Assembly: GCA_040755755.1 (NCBI GenBank)
Contig: JBFLZW010000049.1
Coordinates: 67,007-131,006, forward strand
Length of the DNA: 64,000 nucleotides
Direction: 5' to 3'
DNA from: a bacterium
GTDB taxonomy: Bacteria; SZUA-182; DTGQ01
Shown piece after piece: positions 55,809-64,000 of this stretch. The notes under the pieces are model-generated. The model did not search any database. It saw only the letters and a program-made list of their open reading frames with translations, and was not told where the DNA came from. How positions within the stretch are numbered: the first letter of the stretch is position 1; every line of letters starts with the position of its first letter. The translations under genes and the position numbers were made by a program.

Positions 55809-55816
55809 GATACTTC

Positions 55817-57334
55817 CTAATTATTCTCTTTCCCCAGACCCTTGGTGGTAATAACATATTTTTGCTTCGGGCTCCTGGGTTTATCCGGCATAGTCATGGT
55901 AATGAGACTCTCCTTCATGAGTGGATAAAGATAATTGGCCAGGAAAGTCTCCCGATGTTTTAAATTCAAAAAGGACATCATTTCTTTAATGGTTCTCTCC
56001 TCTCTGCAAAAATCCAGGAGCTTCAGCTTGTCCGGTACTTGTCCGGTACTTGTCCGGTACTTGTCCGGTACTTGTCCGGTACTTGTCCGGTACTTGTCCG
56101 GTACTTGTCTGAATTCGGCATGGCCGAGCTTCAAATCCACACCTTCTGTTCCAGATTTCTTTCTGAATTGAACTTGAAAAGCATAGCCAACCTCTCGGAG
56201 TACAAGCTCAATTTCCGGATAGTTCAAAAGCTCGCCTTGCATCTTTTGAATACCTGTCCCCCATGCCTCGATCACTTTTATATCCTTGAAAATGGGGGCT
56301 AAGATACGATTTCTAATCTCCGATCGGCCCGTGCCCAGTTTTTCAATCGGCATGGTTTCCGGTAGCGGACCGGGGCTGGTGATCTCCAGCATATCATCAA
56401 AAATAGCTATTTTGATGTCACTGCCGAGAATGGCATAATCTCTGTGAATTATGGCGTTACCAATAGCTTCACGGATGGCTTCGAGAGGGTACTCCCATCG
56501 ATCCTCCCGATAGACTTCACCAATACGAGAGAAAAGTGCGATATTCTTTTTAATAAAGGCCAGGCAAGGTTCCACTGCTGCATAAATAGGACCATCAATA
56601 CTCATCTGGTCCAAAAATACTCTTGTATCTGTCCCTTTAAAGCGGGCACATTCAATTTTTGCATAAGGGAAAAGGCGCTTGCGAACAGGGGAATCCGATA
56701 GCAGAACAGCCGCATGTGTTGGGTAAAGTTGGTCCCTTTCACAGCAAAGGAGTCCCAGGTTTTTAAGCTGCTCATTATTATCCAGGGGCCTGCCAGTTGC
56801 CTTTTGGTAGTCTATTCTAAAACTATCGAGATTAATCTGCGGGTAAGAAAGGTCATAGACCGGTATTGCATCGAAAGAGATTTTCCGCCGCTGCCGTTCC
56901 AGCTCTTCCAGTATCTCCTGAGACGCTTGTCTATTTGTGGAGCCAATACGGACATAGGTTCCCTGATGTTTACCCTTTGCTTTAAGATAGTATGGCTTAT
57001 GCGAGCCAGGGAAGATTTCTACTACCAGCAGATTTTTCCCCTCTGCTGCCTGAATGTAGATCTCCGGAATTATGGTTGGGGCGCATTGGCTGAAAATATG
57101 GTTCGAAATACGCTCTTCCAGGGGAAAAAGCTCATCGTCCGGAATGCCGATGATCTGTCTGGGATCACTGCGCACGCCAAAAACAATTTTTCCACCTGCA
57201 CCATTGGCGAAAGCTATTGCGGTTTTAGCCACGTGATTACCCTGGGGGAACCCCTCTTTAAATTCCAGACGCCGGGATTCCGGTAATTCCCAAAATGGTG
57301 GAGATGAATCTTGAGGGGAATGCATATCCTTCAT
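55817..57334 (-). CDS. AlbA_2/HATPase regulator with an 11-bp tandem repeat
   Basis: The 505-residue protein has an N-terminal AlbA_2 (Schlafen-like) domain (residues about 15-135, RRLEFKEGF and IAFANGAGG) and a HATPase-like domain with EAIGNAIIHRDY near residue 290. Then comes a tandem peptide (YRTSTGQVPDK, near residues 410-437), and a C-terminal winged-helix-like segment. The start is ATG 57334, overlapping the upstream stop by one base; a GTG at 57337 is possible. Such proteins are usually annotated as transcriptional regulators. A change in repeat number would shift the frame into the last 70 residues. Confidence 0.85.
   Translation of the reverse strand: MKDMHSPQDSSPPFWELPESRRLEFKEGFPQGNHVAKTAIAFANGAGGKIVFGVRSDPRQIIGIPDDELFPLEERISNHIFSQCAPTIIPEIYIQAAEGKNLLVVEIFPGSHKPYYLKAKGKHQGTYVRIGSTNRQASQEILEELERQRRKISFDAIPVYDLSYPQINLDSFRIDYQKATGRPLDNNEQLKNLGLLCCERDQLYPTHAAVLLSDSPVRKRLFPYAKIECARFKGTDTRVFLDQMSIDGPIYAAVEPCLAFIKKNIALFSRIGEVYREDRWEYPLEAIREAIGNAIIHRDYAILGSDIKIAIFDDMLEITSPGPLPETMPIEKLGTGRSEIRNRILAPIFKDIKVIEAWGTGIQKMQGELLNYPEIELVLREVGYAFQVQFRKKSGTEGVDLKLGHAEFRQVPDKYRTSTGQVPDKYRTSTGQVPDKLKLLDFCREERTIKEMMSFLNLKHRETFLANYLYPLMKESLITMTMPDKPRSPKQKYVITTKGLGKENN
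56027..56103 (-). repeat. Seven perfect 11-bp tandem repeats inside a coding sequence
   Basis: The unit CTTGTCCGGTA repeats seven times without mismatch, followed by six bases of an eighth. Three units equal 33 bp, or 11 codons, so the encoded peptide repeats every 11 residues. Because 11 is not a multiple of three, each gain or loss of one unit changes the downstream frame. Confidence 0.95.
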
Positions 57335-58524
57335 CACTCAGCAACCTTTTGTAAAACAAAAAATTTCAGGTACCTGCCCTCCGGAAAGCTCAGGTTATAG
57401 GGGTGGTCGTGCGGCTGCACGGTAGCGGCCAGCACCTTCACTATGCACCGGGCATTGACCGCGGACTGGTGAAGAATCTTGATAAAGGTTTCCTCATCGA
57501 TGTGGGTGGTGCAGGATGAGCTTACCAGGATGCCCTGGGGGGGCAGCTTTTCCAGGGCTTTGGAATTGATGGTGGTATAGGCCCTGATGGCGTTTTTGAC
57601 CTGCTCCTTGTTCTTGGCGAAGGAGGGCGGGTCCAGGATGATCAGGTCATATTCATCAGAAGGCATGCCCTTCAGGAACTCGAACACATCGTGCTCGATA
57701 AACTGATGTTTTCTGGTATTGACCCGGTTAGCCTCAAAGTTCTTTCTGGCATATTCTATGGCTTTTCCGGAGATATCCACGCTGGTCACTCCTCTGGCCC
57801 CGGCCAGGGCTGCATAGACTGAAAAGCCTCCGGTATAGGCAAAGCAGTTGAGAACCTGCCTCCGCCGGCAGAATCTGGTCACAAGACTCCGGTTTTCCCG
57901 CTGGTCGAGGAAAAAGCCGGTCTTCTGGCCCTCCACGAAATTGACCCAGAATGCGATACCGTTTTCCCGAATGAGCACCTCCCTGAGGTCCTCCCCATAC
58001 AGGAGCTGTTTGGGCTGGGTTTTCAGCCCCTCCTTCCGGCGAACGCCGACATCGCTTCTTTCGTAGATGGTCCTGGGCTGAAAAACCTCCCTGAGTGCCT
58101 CCACGATCGCGTCCCGCAGCCTGTCCATACCCACGGTATGGAGCTGGACCACCAGCACATCCGCGTACTTATCGACAATCAGGCCGGGCAGAAGGTCGCT
58201 TTCGCCAAAAACGACCCGGTAGGAATCGGTGTCCGGGGGGAGAAACTCCTCCTTGGCGTTTCGCAGCGTCTGGATTCTGCGCTGAAAAAAAGCGCGGTTG
58301 ATCTCTTCATCCTGAAAGCTTAAGACTCTGACCCTGATTTCCGAGTTTTTATTGTAATAGCCTGTTGCCAGAAAGCGGTTCTGCTGGTCATAAATCCCGC
58401 ACACCGCTCCGTTGACCAGACCTTCGGATACTTTCACAATGCCCCGGGAGAATATCCAGGGATGTCCGGCCTGGAGGTTTTTCACCCGTTCGTTTTTAAT
58501 AATAACCGGCAACTTAGGAGACAT
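57334..58524 (-). CDS. RlmI-like 23S rRNA cytosine methyltransferase
   Basis: The 396-residue enzyme has an N-terminal PUA domain (GHPWIFSRGI), a SAM-binding region (NCFAYTGGFSVYAALAGA), the catalytic LDPPSFAKN motif near residue 300 and SSCTTHI carrying the nucleophilic Cys. RlmI makes m5C1962 in E. coli. It starts 5 bp after the Memo-AMMECR1 stop and ends overlapping the next gene. Confidence 0.85.
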   Translation of the reverse strand: MSPKLPVIIKNERVKNLQAGHPWIFSRGIVKVSEGLVNGAVCGIYDQQNRFLATGYYNKNSEIRVRVLSFQDEEINRAFFQRRIQTLRNAKEEFLPPDTDSYRVVFGESDLLPGLIVDKYADVLVVQLHTVGMDRLRDAIVEALREVFQPRTIYERSDVGVRRKEGLKTQPKQLLYGEDLREVLIRENGIAFWVNFVEGQKTGFFLDQRENRSLVTRFCRRRQVLNCFAYTGGFSVYAALAGARGVTSVDISGKAIEYARKNFEANRVNTRKHQFIEHDVFEFLKGMPSDEYDLIILDPPSFAKNKEQVKNAIRAYTTINSKALEKLPPQGILVSSSCTTHIDEETFIKILHQSAVNARCIVKVLAATVQPHDHPYNLSFPEGRYLKFFVLQKVAE

Positions 58525-58529
58525 GCATC

Positions 58530-60044
58530 TTACTCGGACTCGGAAAAAACAATGGCCTGATAGATCTCCACTCTGGTTTTCGGGTTTTTCCAGGCATCGT
58601 CGGGCAGACCGGCCTTCTGACAGAGACTCTGGAGGAAGCTTTCCTTATCCGGCAACTGCTCCCAGACCTGGGGGAGGTAGGTTGCCCGGTGCCATCCCTG
58701 GCTCAGTATCACACCATCCACCCCCGGCCGCAATTGCCGCTTCAGGTCCTCGGCGTCAGAGAACTTGATTTGCCTGGGCAGAGTGAGGATGCTGATTTCT
58801 ATCTCGATCTGATCCAGCTCACTCATGCTCAGCGGGGAAAATCTGGGATCGCGGAAGGCTGCATTGAAGGCATTTTCCTTCACGCAATCGCACAGCCGCT
58901 GTTCAGGAGAAATCGTGCCGATACAGCCGCGCAATTGTCCCTTCTTGTGGAGGGTGACAAAGCAGCCCCGCTTCTCCTGAAGATAGGGCGAAGGGTCCTC
59001 CGGAGAAGTCGACTTCTCCTTGCTCAGGGTATTCCTGATCACGCGGCGGGCAAGATCGAGCAGTGCCTTGCGGTCCGCCCCGGAAACGGCCTCCTGATGA
59101 TGCCCTGTGTGCTCAGTGCCGAGAGTGTTCTTGCTTTGAGTTTCCCTGCCCTTCGCCGTTCCTCCCTCTCCTCCCCTGACAAAGGCGATGCTGGCATATC
59201 CCACTACCTGATCGGGAGGACCGGCCGTGTCTCCCGAATTCCGGTAGTCGATCAGTTTTCCCTGCCACCCCTTCTGGCGGGCAATCTCCATGAGGACCAG
59301 GACAGGGATTTTTCCGCAGGCCTCGCTTTCAGCCGTCTGGTCAAAATCCATGGCTGTAATGGCCCTGATGCAGCTTTCGTCAAGAAGCCTGGCCTTGTTA
59401 TACGGATAATAATGCGAGAGATCGGAACTGGCCACGATCAGCGTGTCTTCACCGATATAGGGCAAGAGGACCTTGGCTATACGGCTGGGGTCAACCTGGC
59501 CGATAGTGATGGGAACCAGCTCGAAATTTTTCAGCCTCTCCTGGAGAAAAGGCAGTTGCACTTCAAGGGAGTGCTCCTTGTGATCCATCTCCGGCAGGGG
59601 GGAAAAAAGCTCATGCTGGCGCAGGGTGGCGGCTATGGGAGACAGGGGAATGTCCCCCAGGGGGGTGCGGTATGCATCGACATCCATGATTGATGCCCTG
59701 GCCGCGACTGACCGGTGGCTGGGTGCCAGGACGAAAACGGTTTTGGTGGCAGGGTCGATCTGCCGGTAGCCGGTGGCTGCCACTGGTCCTGAGTAGATAT
59801 ATCCGGCATGCGGAGCGATCAGCCCCATAATCCTGCCGGATACCGGGCTGCCTTTGCCCTCTTTCAGAAATTGCCGCACCACTCCGGCCAGCTTGATTTC
59901 TTCGGCAGGGTAGAACTGCCCCGCCACCGCCGGAAATCTTACCCGCTTTTTCTCCTTTTGGCCCGGCTCGTCCTTGGCCCAGCCGAAAGAACCCGGAAAC
60001 ATGACCAGAAGAAAAATCAAGAACAGATAAGCAATATTTTTCAT
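58530..60044 (-). CDS. Secreted Memo-AMMECR1 fusion (AmmeMemoRadiSam proteins B and A)
   Basis: The 504-residue protein has a cleavable signal peptide (residues 1-23, ending GWA). The Memo domain (about 36-300) has APHAGYIYSG and LAPSHRS, whose histidines match metal ligands of human Memo1, and SEACGKIP, matching its third (Cys) ligand, plus SSDLSHYYPY. The AMMECR1 domain (about 325-504) has LRGCIGTI, invariant in that family. Memo1 and AMMECR1 are separate proteins in eukaryotes; bacterial A and B proteins are normally encoded next to a radical SAM enzyme, as here. The signal peptide makes this a periplasmic form. A strong AAAGGAGG site precedes the ATG. The biochemical role is unknown. Confidence 0.9.
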   Translation of the reverse strand: MKNIAYLFLIFLLVMFPGSFGWAKDEPGQKEKKRVRFPAVAGQFYPAEEIKLAGVVRQFLKEGKGSPVSGRIMGLIAPHAGYIYSGPVAATGYRQIDPATKTVFVLAPSHRSVAARASIMDVDAYRTPLGDIPLSPIAATLRQHELFSPLPEMDHKEHSLEVQLPFLQERLKNFELVPITIGQVDPSRIAKVLLPYIGEDTLIVASSDLSHYYPYNKARLLDESCIRAITAMDFDQTAESEACGKIPVLVLMEIARQKGWQGKLIDYRNSGDTAGPPDQVVGYASIAFVRGGEGGTAKGRETQSKNTLGTEHTGHHQEAVSGADRKALLDLARRVIRNTLSKEKSTSPEDPSPYLQEKRGCFVTLHKKGQLRGCIGTISPEQRLCDCVKENAFNAAFRDPRFSPLSMSELDQIEIEISILTLPRQIKFSDAEDLKRQLRPGVDGVILSQGWHRATYLPQVWEQLPDKESFLQSLCQKAGLPDDAWKNPKTRVEIYQAIVFSESE

Positions 60045-60114
60045 AACCCTACCTCCTTTGTGGTAAAAAGAAGTCGCTCTTATGGGAAAGACGACACGGC
60101 GGTGTTGTATTTTT

Positions 60115-60183
60115 CCCGCAGAGACGCTGAGACGCAGAGGATATCATTTTCGGTCATTCTCTGCGCCCCTGCGTCTCTGCGGG
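60115..60183. repeat. GCAGAGACGC inverted repeat between system genes
   Basis: Outer 13-bp arms (60115-60127 and 60171-60183, CCCGCAGAGACGC) and inner 6-bp arms (60134-60139 and 60159-60164) form a stem between the radical SAM stop and the Memo-AMMECR1 start. It resembles a widespread GC-rich extragenic repeat, and may also attenuate or stabilise the transcript. Confidence 0.65.
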
Positions 60184-60248
60184 AGATCATTCTTCTATCC
60201 TTAAATACGTACCATCGGATGTGTGCCATTGCCCACTCCCCATCCCCC

Positions 60249-61400
60249 TCACTCCCACCGTCCGCTCACTGGTTGCTTGCAGAACCGGCACTTGCCTTTC
60301 TCCAGGTTGAGGGATGCAAGGGTATATCCCTGGCGTTTGACCACCGTCTTCCTGCACCCTGGGCATATGACTTCCTCCCCCATTCCCGGCACATTGCCGA
60401 TATATACATGGTGCAGCCCTTCCCTGATCCCGGCTTCCCTGGCCTTTTGGAGTATCTCCACGGGCGTGGGCGGCAGCTTGGCAAGCTTGTATTTGGGCGT
60501 GAACCGGGAAAAATGCAGGGGGCATTCCGGTCCGAGGTTTCGGGCGATCCATCCGCACATCCTTTTGATCATTTCCAGATCATCGGTGTAGGTGGGGATT
60601 ACCAGGTTGATGATTTCCAGCCAGATACCCCGGCGGTGGAGGGTTTTTAAGGTATTGAGCACCGGCTCAAGATGCCCGCCGTTCAGCTTGCGGTAGATGT
60701 CATCGGAGAAGCTTTTCAGATTGATGCTTCCCGCATCAATGACCGTGCACAGACGATCCAGGGCGGGAGGCGATATATAACCGTTGCTGACGTAGATATT
60801 CTTAAGCCCCGCAGGCCGCGCCCTGGCCGAGATGTCAACCATATACTCATAGAACGTGGTTGCTTCCGAGTAGGTGTAAGCGAGGCTTTTGCAGTTGTAT
60901 TGCAGGGCCATCCTGACTGCCTGGTCCGGAGGAAGATCGAGATTGCGGGTCTTATCCGGTGTGGTCTGGGAAATCTCCCAGTTCTGGCAATTCAGGCAAT
61001 GGAAATTACACCCGGCCACAGCCAGGGAAAAGGCGAGGGATCCCGGATAAAAGTGCAGGAGCGGCTTTTTTTCCACCGGGTCCACGTTGACGGTGCAGGG
61101 ATTGCCATAGGAGATGGAATAGAGCTTTCCGGACAGATTCACCCTGGTTTCGCACCTTCCCCGGCGGTCAGGTTTGATGAGACAGGTATTGGGACAGGTT
61201 TGGCACCTGACCTTTCCGCCGGTGAGTTTCTCGTAAAAATAGGCTTCCCGAAGGTGGGGGTCTTTGGGATCGAAGCCGGAGTCAGCCAGAGCCAGCCTTT
61301 CTAAGGCACTCCCCGGATAACCCCAGTGAGATAACCAAAACCATGCTCCGCAGGCCGCACACAGGCTGCCCTTGAGAAATTCCCGCCGGGTTCGATTCAT
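60249..61400 (-). CDS. AmmeMemoRadiSam radical SAM enzyme with a Tat-type leader
   Basis: The 383-residue protein starts with RTRREFLKG followed by a hydrophobic stretch (residues about 12-32), the twin-arginine export pattern. An N-terminal cysteine set (CQTCPNTC ... RC) precedes the radical SAM motif CNFHCLNC near residue 134 and YTYSEATTFYEYMVD. The C-terminus adds a zinc-ribbon-like tail (CPGC ... CRFC). The family is defined by genomic association with Memo and AMMECR1. Here the partner fusion lies 204 bp downstream. Export of a radical SAM enzyme would be unusual, since the usual electron and SAM supply is cytoplasmic. The leader may instead act as a membrane anchor. The ATG overlaps the upstream gene's stop. 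Confidence 0.85.
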   Translation of the reverse strand: MNRTRREFLKGSLCAACGAWFWLSHWGYPGSALERLALADSGFDPKDPHLREAYFYEKLTGGKVRCQTCPNTCLIKPDRRGRCETRVNLSGKLYSISYGNPCTVNVDPVEKKPLLHFYPGSLAFSLAVAGCNFHCLNCQNWEISQTTPDKTRNLDLPPDQAVRMALQYNCKSLAYTYSEATTFYEYMVDISARARPAGLKNIYVSNGYISPPALDRLCTVIDAGSINLKSFSDDIYRKLNGGHLEPVLNTLKTLHRRGIWLEIINLVIPTYTDDLEMIKRMCGWIARNLGPECPLHFSRFTPKYKLAKLPPTPVEILQKAREAGIREGLHHVYIGNVPGMGEEVICPGCRKTVVKRQGYTLASLNLEKGKCRFCKQPVSGRWE

Positions 61401-63574
61401 CGTGATTTCCTCATCTTCACCAAGGCTGCCAGGCTGGCCGATTTAACCAGCGCTGCTGAAAGAAGTACACCCAGAATACCGAATCCGGGAAGTAAAAACA
61501 AGCTGGTCACCAGAGTCCCGCAGGATGCACCGGCCAGGTCCGCCAGGTAGAGCTTTCCGGTGATCCGGGGCACCTTTCCGATGAGCTGATGCGAAACAGC
61601 CACAAATTGCCAGCCGACAGCAAGGGCAGAGCCAAAGATGAGCACGGGAATGATACCGCACTGAACCACGGACAGGAGAACATCGGCCTGCAGGCTCCTG
61701 CCGAAAACAGCAAGCCCGCAGATGAGACTGACCAGGAGAATAAGAATGCTGTCCTGGACGAGCGTCTGTCCCACCGGATCCTTCCTCCACTTGCGTGCAG
61801 CCAGGGCACCTGCACCTAATCCTATCATAAAAAGCGTTATAAATAAAGAGATCCACAGATAAACATAACCGAAAATGGTCTGAAAGAGAAAAAGCAGGGA
61901 TAATTCCAGAGAAATCCCCGTATAACCGGAAGAGAAAGTGACCAGGAGCAGTTTATCCCGCTGCCAGGCCACAAGAAGGCACAGGGCCAGCAAAACCGCG
62001 ATTGCCGGAATCAGCCAGCTCATCCTTTCCGTCCCTCCGGTTTTTTTCAGCCACAGGTTCAAAAGATGCCGGAAAGCACGGGGTGAAAGATCGGTGTTGG
62101 GCTGGCTGTCCCCGCCGGTGACCAGACCCTTGAGCCGGTCCATCCGAAACGGGTCGGTCATCTCCGGCAGTTGATAGTCAACCAGCCAGCGGGTGCGGAT
62201 GTTTCGCTCAGCCAGCCTTCCCCTGATATCCGGAGCACCGGAAGCACCGGAAGCACCAGGGCTGAGAGCAGGGGCAAGGGGGCAGGCAGAGGCAAGAAAA
62301 TAGTGGGTTTCACCGGGAAAAAGAAGGATGTGGGCAAATACCTGGTCAAGGGCGGCATAGACAGAGCGGTTCAGGGCCAGCCCTTCGGCTTCGAGGTAGT
62401 TATCGGCTCCGGTCAGGGTAAAGAACACGACTCCCCGTGGGGTGAGGATGCTTCTGGCCTCCTGAAAAAACTCGCGGGTATAGAAGCGGTTATACTGGAT
62501 ATTTTCCGGTCCCGGCAGGTCAAGAACCAGACAATCATAGCGGATTGCCGCCCGGCGGGCTTTCTTGATAAAGAGCCTCCCGTCACCCACATGGGTATGG
62601 ACGCGCGGGTTATCGAGGCTGCGGTGAATATGCCGGTCCATACGCAGGATGGCCGGATCGAGCTCCACATAGTCGATCCGGCCCGGATTGTGTTTCAGAA
62701 TCTCGGCGATCGTGCCGAATACCCCGCCGCCGATCAACAGCACCCTGGCACCTTCTCCAACCTGGGCCAGGGGAATATGGGCCAGGGCCTCGGTGCGGTA
62801 ATCATTGCTCGAAAAAAGCGGCAGGCCGTCCGAAAGGACATTCACCTGCTGACCGCTGCGGGTGATCGACAACTGGGCAAAGGGAGTATTCCTGTGAACA
62901 AGAATTTTCTGCCCCGGTACCTGCCAGGACAAGGTCGAGAAATTGAGCGGCAGGCTCACAGCTATGGCCAGAGCTGCCAGAGCCGGTACCAGCCACAGGC
63001 GGCGGGGAAAGCAAAAGAGCATGGTCACGCCAAGGTTCAGGAAACCGACAGCCATCAGCACTCCCCAGTGGGAGAAAAGATAGACGAACAGGAAGCTGAA
63101 CACAAGCCCGCCCAGAACCTCTCCCCCAAGGTCGGTAAGATAAGCCGCTGATGGAGGATCATTCGAAGACAAAAGACCGGCCGCCAGAGGGATCAGACTT
63201 CCGGCAACAAGACCATAGGGCGTGAGAATCAGACCGCTGCCGATCATGGCCGTGCCAGCACCCAGCAATTCCCCCCGAACCCACAGCAGCGGCAGGGCCC
63301 TGAAGCCGACCAGTTGGAGAAAGGGAATCACCGCCAGGAGCAGGTGGCCTGAAAAGAGCAGGCGATAGGGGTTTTTCCCCCTGGCCATCAGGGCCCCCAG
63401 AAAGGCACCGGAAGCAGAGGATAGAAGCCATAAGCCCAGAATAAGGCCAATCACCAGCTCATTTCCACCAAAGGTTGAGATACCCTCCCGGATGAGAACC
63501 AATTGGGTCACGACAGAGGAAAAGCCAACTACGGCCAGCGAGATACCGGCTTTGGGAATTTTCGGCAGCGACAT
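61397..63574 (-). CDS. Membrane-embedded spermidine synthase-like protein
   Basis: The 725-residue protein has about six membrane helices, then a soluble aminopropyltransferase-like domain (residues about 225-440), then about six more helices. The soluble part has LLIGGGVFGT, YVELDPAIL, VGDGRLF and LVLDLPGP, the fold's nucleotide-binding and catalytic Asp motifs. Such fusions are known in many bacteria, but their products are seldom determined. It is the first gene of the exported AmmeMemoRadiSam unit and overlaps the radical SAM gene by 4 bp. That coupling suggests related roles. Confidence 0.85.
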   Translation of the reverse strand: MSLPKIPKAGISLAVVGFSSVVTQLVLIREGISTFGGNELVIGLILGLWLLSSASGAFLGALMARGKNPYRLLFSGHLLLAVIPFLQLVGFRALPLLWVRGELLGAGTAMIGSGLILTPYGLVAGSLIPLAAGLLSSNDPPSAAYLTDLGGEVLGGLVFSFLFVYLFSHWGVLMAVGFLNLGVTMLFCFPRRLWLVPALAALAIAVSLPLNFSTLSWQVPGQKILVHRNTPFAQLSITRSGQQVNVLSDGLPLFSSNDYRTEALAHIPLAQVGEGARVLLIGGGVFGTIAEILKHNPGRIDYVELDPAILRMDRHIHRSLDNPRVHTHVGDGRLFIKKARRAAIRYDCLVLDLPGPENIQYNRFYTREFFQEARSILTPRGVVFFTLTGADNYLEAEGLALNRSVYAALDQVFAHILLFPGETHYFLASACPLAPALSPGASGASGAPDIRGRLAERNIRTRWLVDYQLPEMTDPFRMDRLKGLVTGGDSQPNTDLSPRAFRHLLNLWLKKTGGTERMSWLIPAIAVLLALCLLVAWQRDKLLLVTFSSGYTGISLELSLLFLFQTIFGYVYLWISLFITLFMIGLGAGALAARKWRKDPVGQTLVQDSILILLVSLICGLAVFGRSLQADVLLSVVQCGIIPVLIFGSALAVGWQFVAVSHQLIGKVPRITGKLYLADLAGASCGTLVTSLFLLPGFGILGVLLSAALVKSASLAALVKMRKSR

Positions 63575-64000
63575 TGGTCAATGATAAGAGCAATTATTTA
63601 ATGGTTGTGCGCTTGAAAATCAGTTACTCAGATTTTAGCCTCTTACGGTGGGAGTGGTCAATACTTTTCAGAAAAAATGCTTCTCGGAAAAAACACTTTT
63701 TTCTTGAGGGAACCGCTGCCGGAGCGGGGAGTGTAGAGGGGATGTAAGAGTAAGTGTAAGTATGATGTGAGTGTAATAGTACGGGTGGGCGATTTGCCGT
63801 TGCCAAAATCACCCACCCATCTCTACATGAAAAGGTTCCATTATTATTCCCCATATTTATGGGACACGGTTTTACTTGGTAATGTCAATCGAAAATTCCC
63901 CCACCGTGACAGCCGAAAATTCCCCCACCCCCAAATTATAAATTTATAAAATAGTTAACAAGTGAAATTAGTTGTTGAGATTGTGAATAGGGTGGAAACC
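63575..64000. other. Window-end region with IS21-like terminal motifs
   Basis: No gene is supported. Two identical 16-bp copies of CGAAAATTCCCCCACC lie at 63890-63905 and 63914-63929. Such spaced repeats resemble end sequences of some IS21-family elements; no transposase is in the window. The rest shows no recognisable feature apart from the upstream region of the spermidine-synthase-like gene. Confidence 0.45.

Noticed and set aside
56027-56103. Tandem repeat as a possible CRISPR array
   Set aside because: Units are 11 bp with no spacers and lie inside a coding sequence.

Overview
The window is a chromosomal segment of a Gram-negative bacterium. It encodes an outer-membrane FadL-type protein, at least four lipoproteins, secreted c-type haem proteins and a Tat-type signal peptide. 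Radical SAM enzymes, ferredoxin-style Fe-S proteins and a thioredoxin-reductase homologue without a clear NADPH motif sit beside a MauG/CcpA-type dihaem protein, which suggests an anaerobe or microaerophile. No rRNA, tRNA or CRISPR was seen, so the lineage cannot be fixed. The style (hybrid kinases, long Ig-like lipoproteins, dispersed intergenic repeats) fits an uncultured deltaproteobacterial or Nitrospirota-like group. That placement is inference.

Region 1 (1-8415, +) is a tightly packed operon that is very AT-rich up to about 5.95 kb. It holds a PilZ-acyl carrier protein fusion, a thioester reductase, an AMP-binding enzyme with unusual motifs, a B12-binding-type radical SAM protein and a large hybrid histidine kinase. 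Together they resemble a carboxylic acid reductase split into adenylation, carrier and reductase proteins, with c-di-GMP and two-component control attached. Base composition changes abruptly inside the kinase gene.

Region 2 (8.4-20.4 kb) holds a FadL homologue, an exported beta-carbonic anhydrase, a second hybrid kinase, a three-gene Fe-S/GTPase/ABC-ATPase cassette, a family 4 uracil-DNA glycosylase, a glycogen-synthase-like GT4 enzyme and a redox pair (thioredoxin-reductase-like plus double-thioredoxin protein). Region 3 (20.7-35.7 kb) is a surface-protein region: two giant lipoproteins, a FlgO-like lipoprotein, and two convergent genes each broken by one missing base in a nine-base A/T run. 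One of these encodes a cohesin-like protein with eight Ig-like repeats.

Region 4 (35.9-49.2 kb) is mostly housekeeping: TrmO-like, pyruvate kinase, tyrosyl-tRNA synthetase, cytochrome c, a heterodimeric ABC exporter, BshA-like glycosyltransferase, FxsA and a short MscS. Region 5 (49.3-54.8 kb) has an exported PHP-type protein and a long dihaem peroxidase-like protein.

Region 6 (54.9-63.6 kb, -) is a six-gene run: a membrane-embedded spermidine-synthase-like protein, a radical SAM enzyme with a Tat-type leader, a secreted Memo-AMMECR1 fusion, an RlmI-like rRNA methyltransferase, an AlbA_2/ATPase regulator carrying an 11-bp tandem repeat that can switch frame, and a PflX-like radical SAM protein. 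The first three form an apparently exported version of the poorly understood AmmeMemoRadiSam system. This and the PilZ-carrier operon are the strongest candidates for undescribed biology. Between regions lie mosaic intergenic repeats and palindromes.
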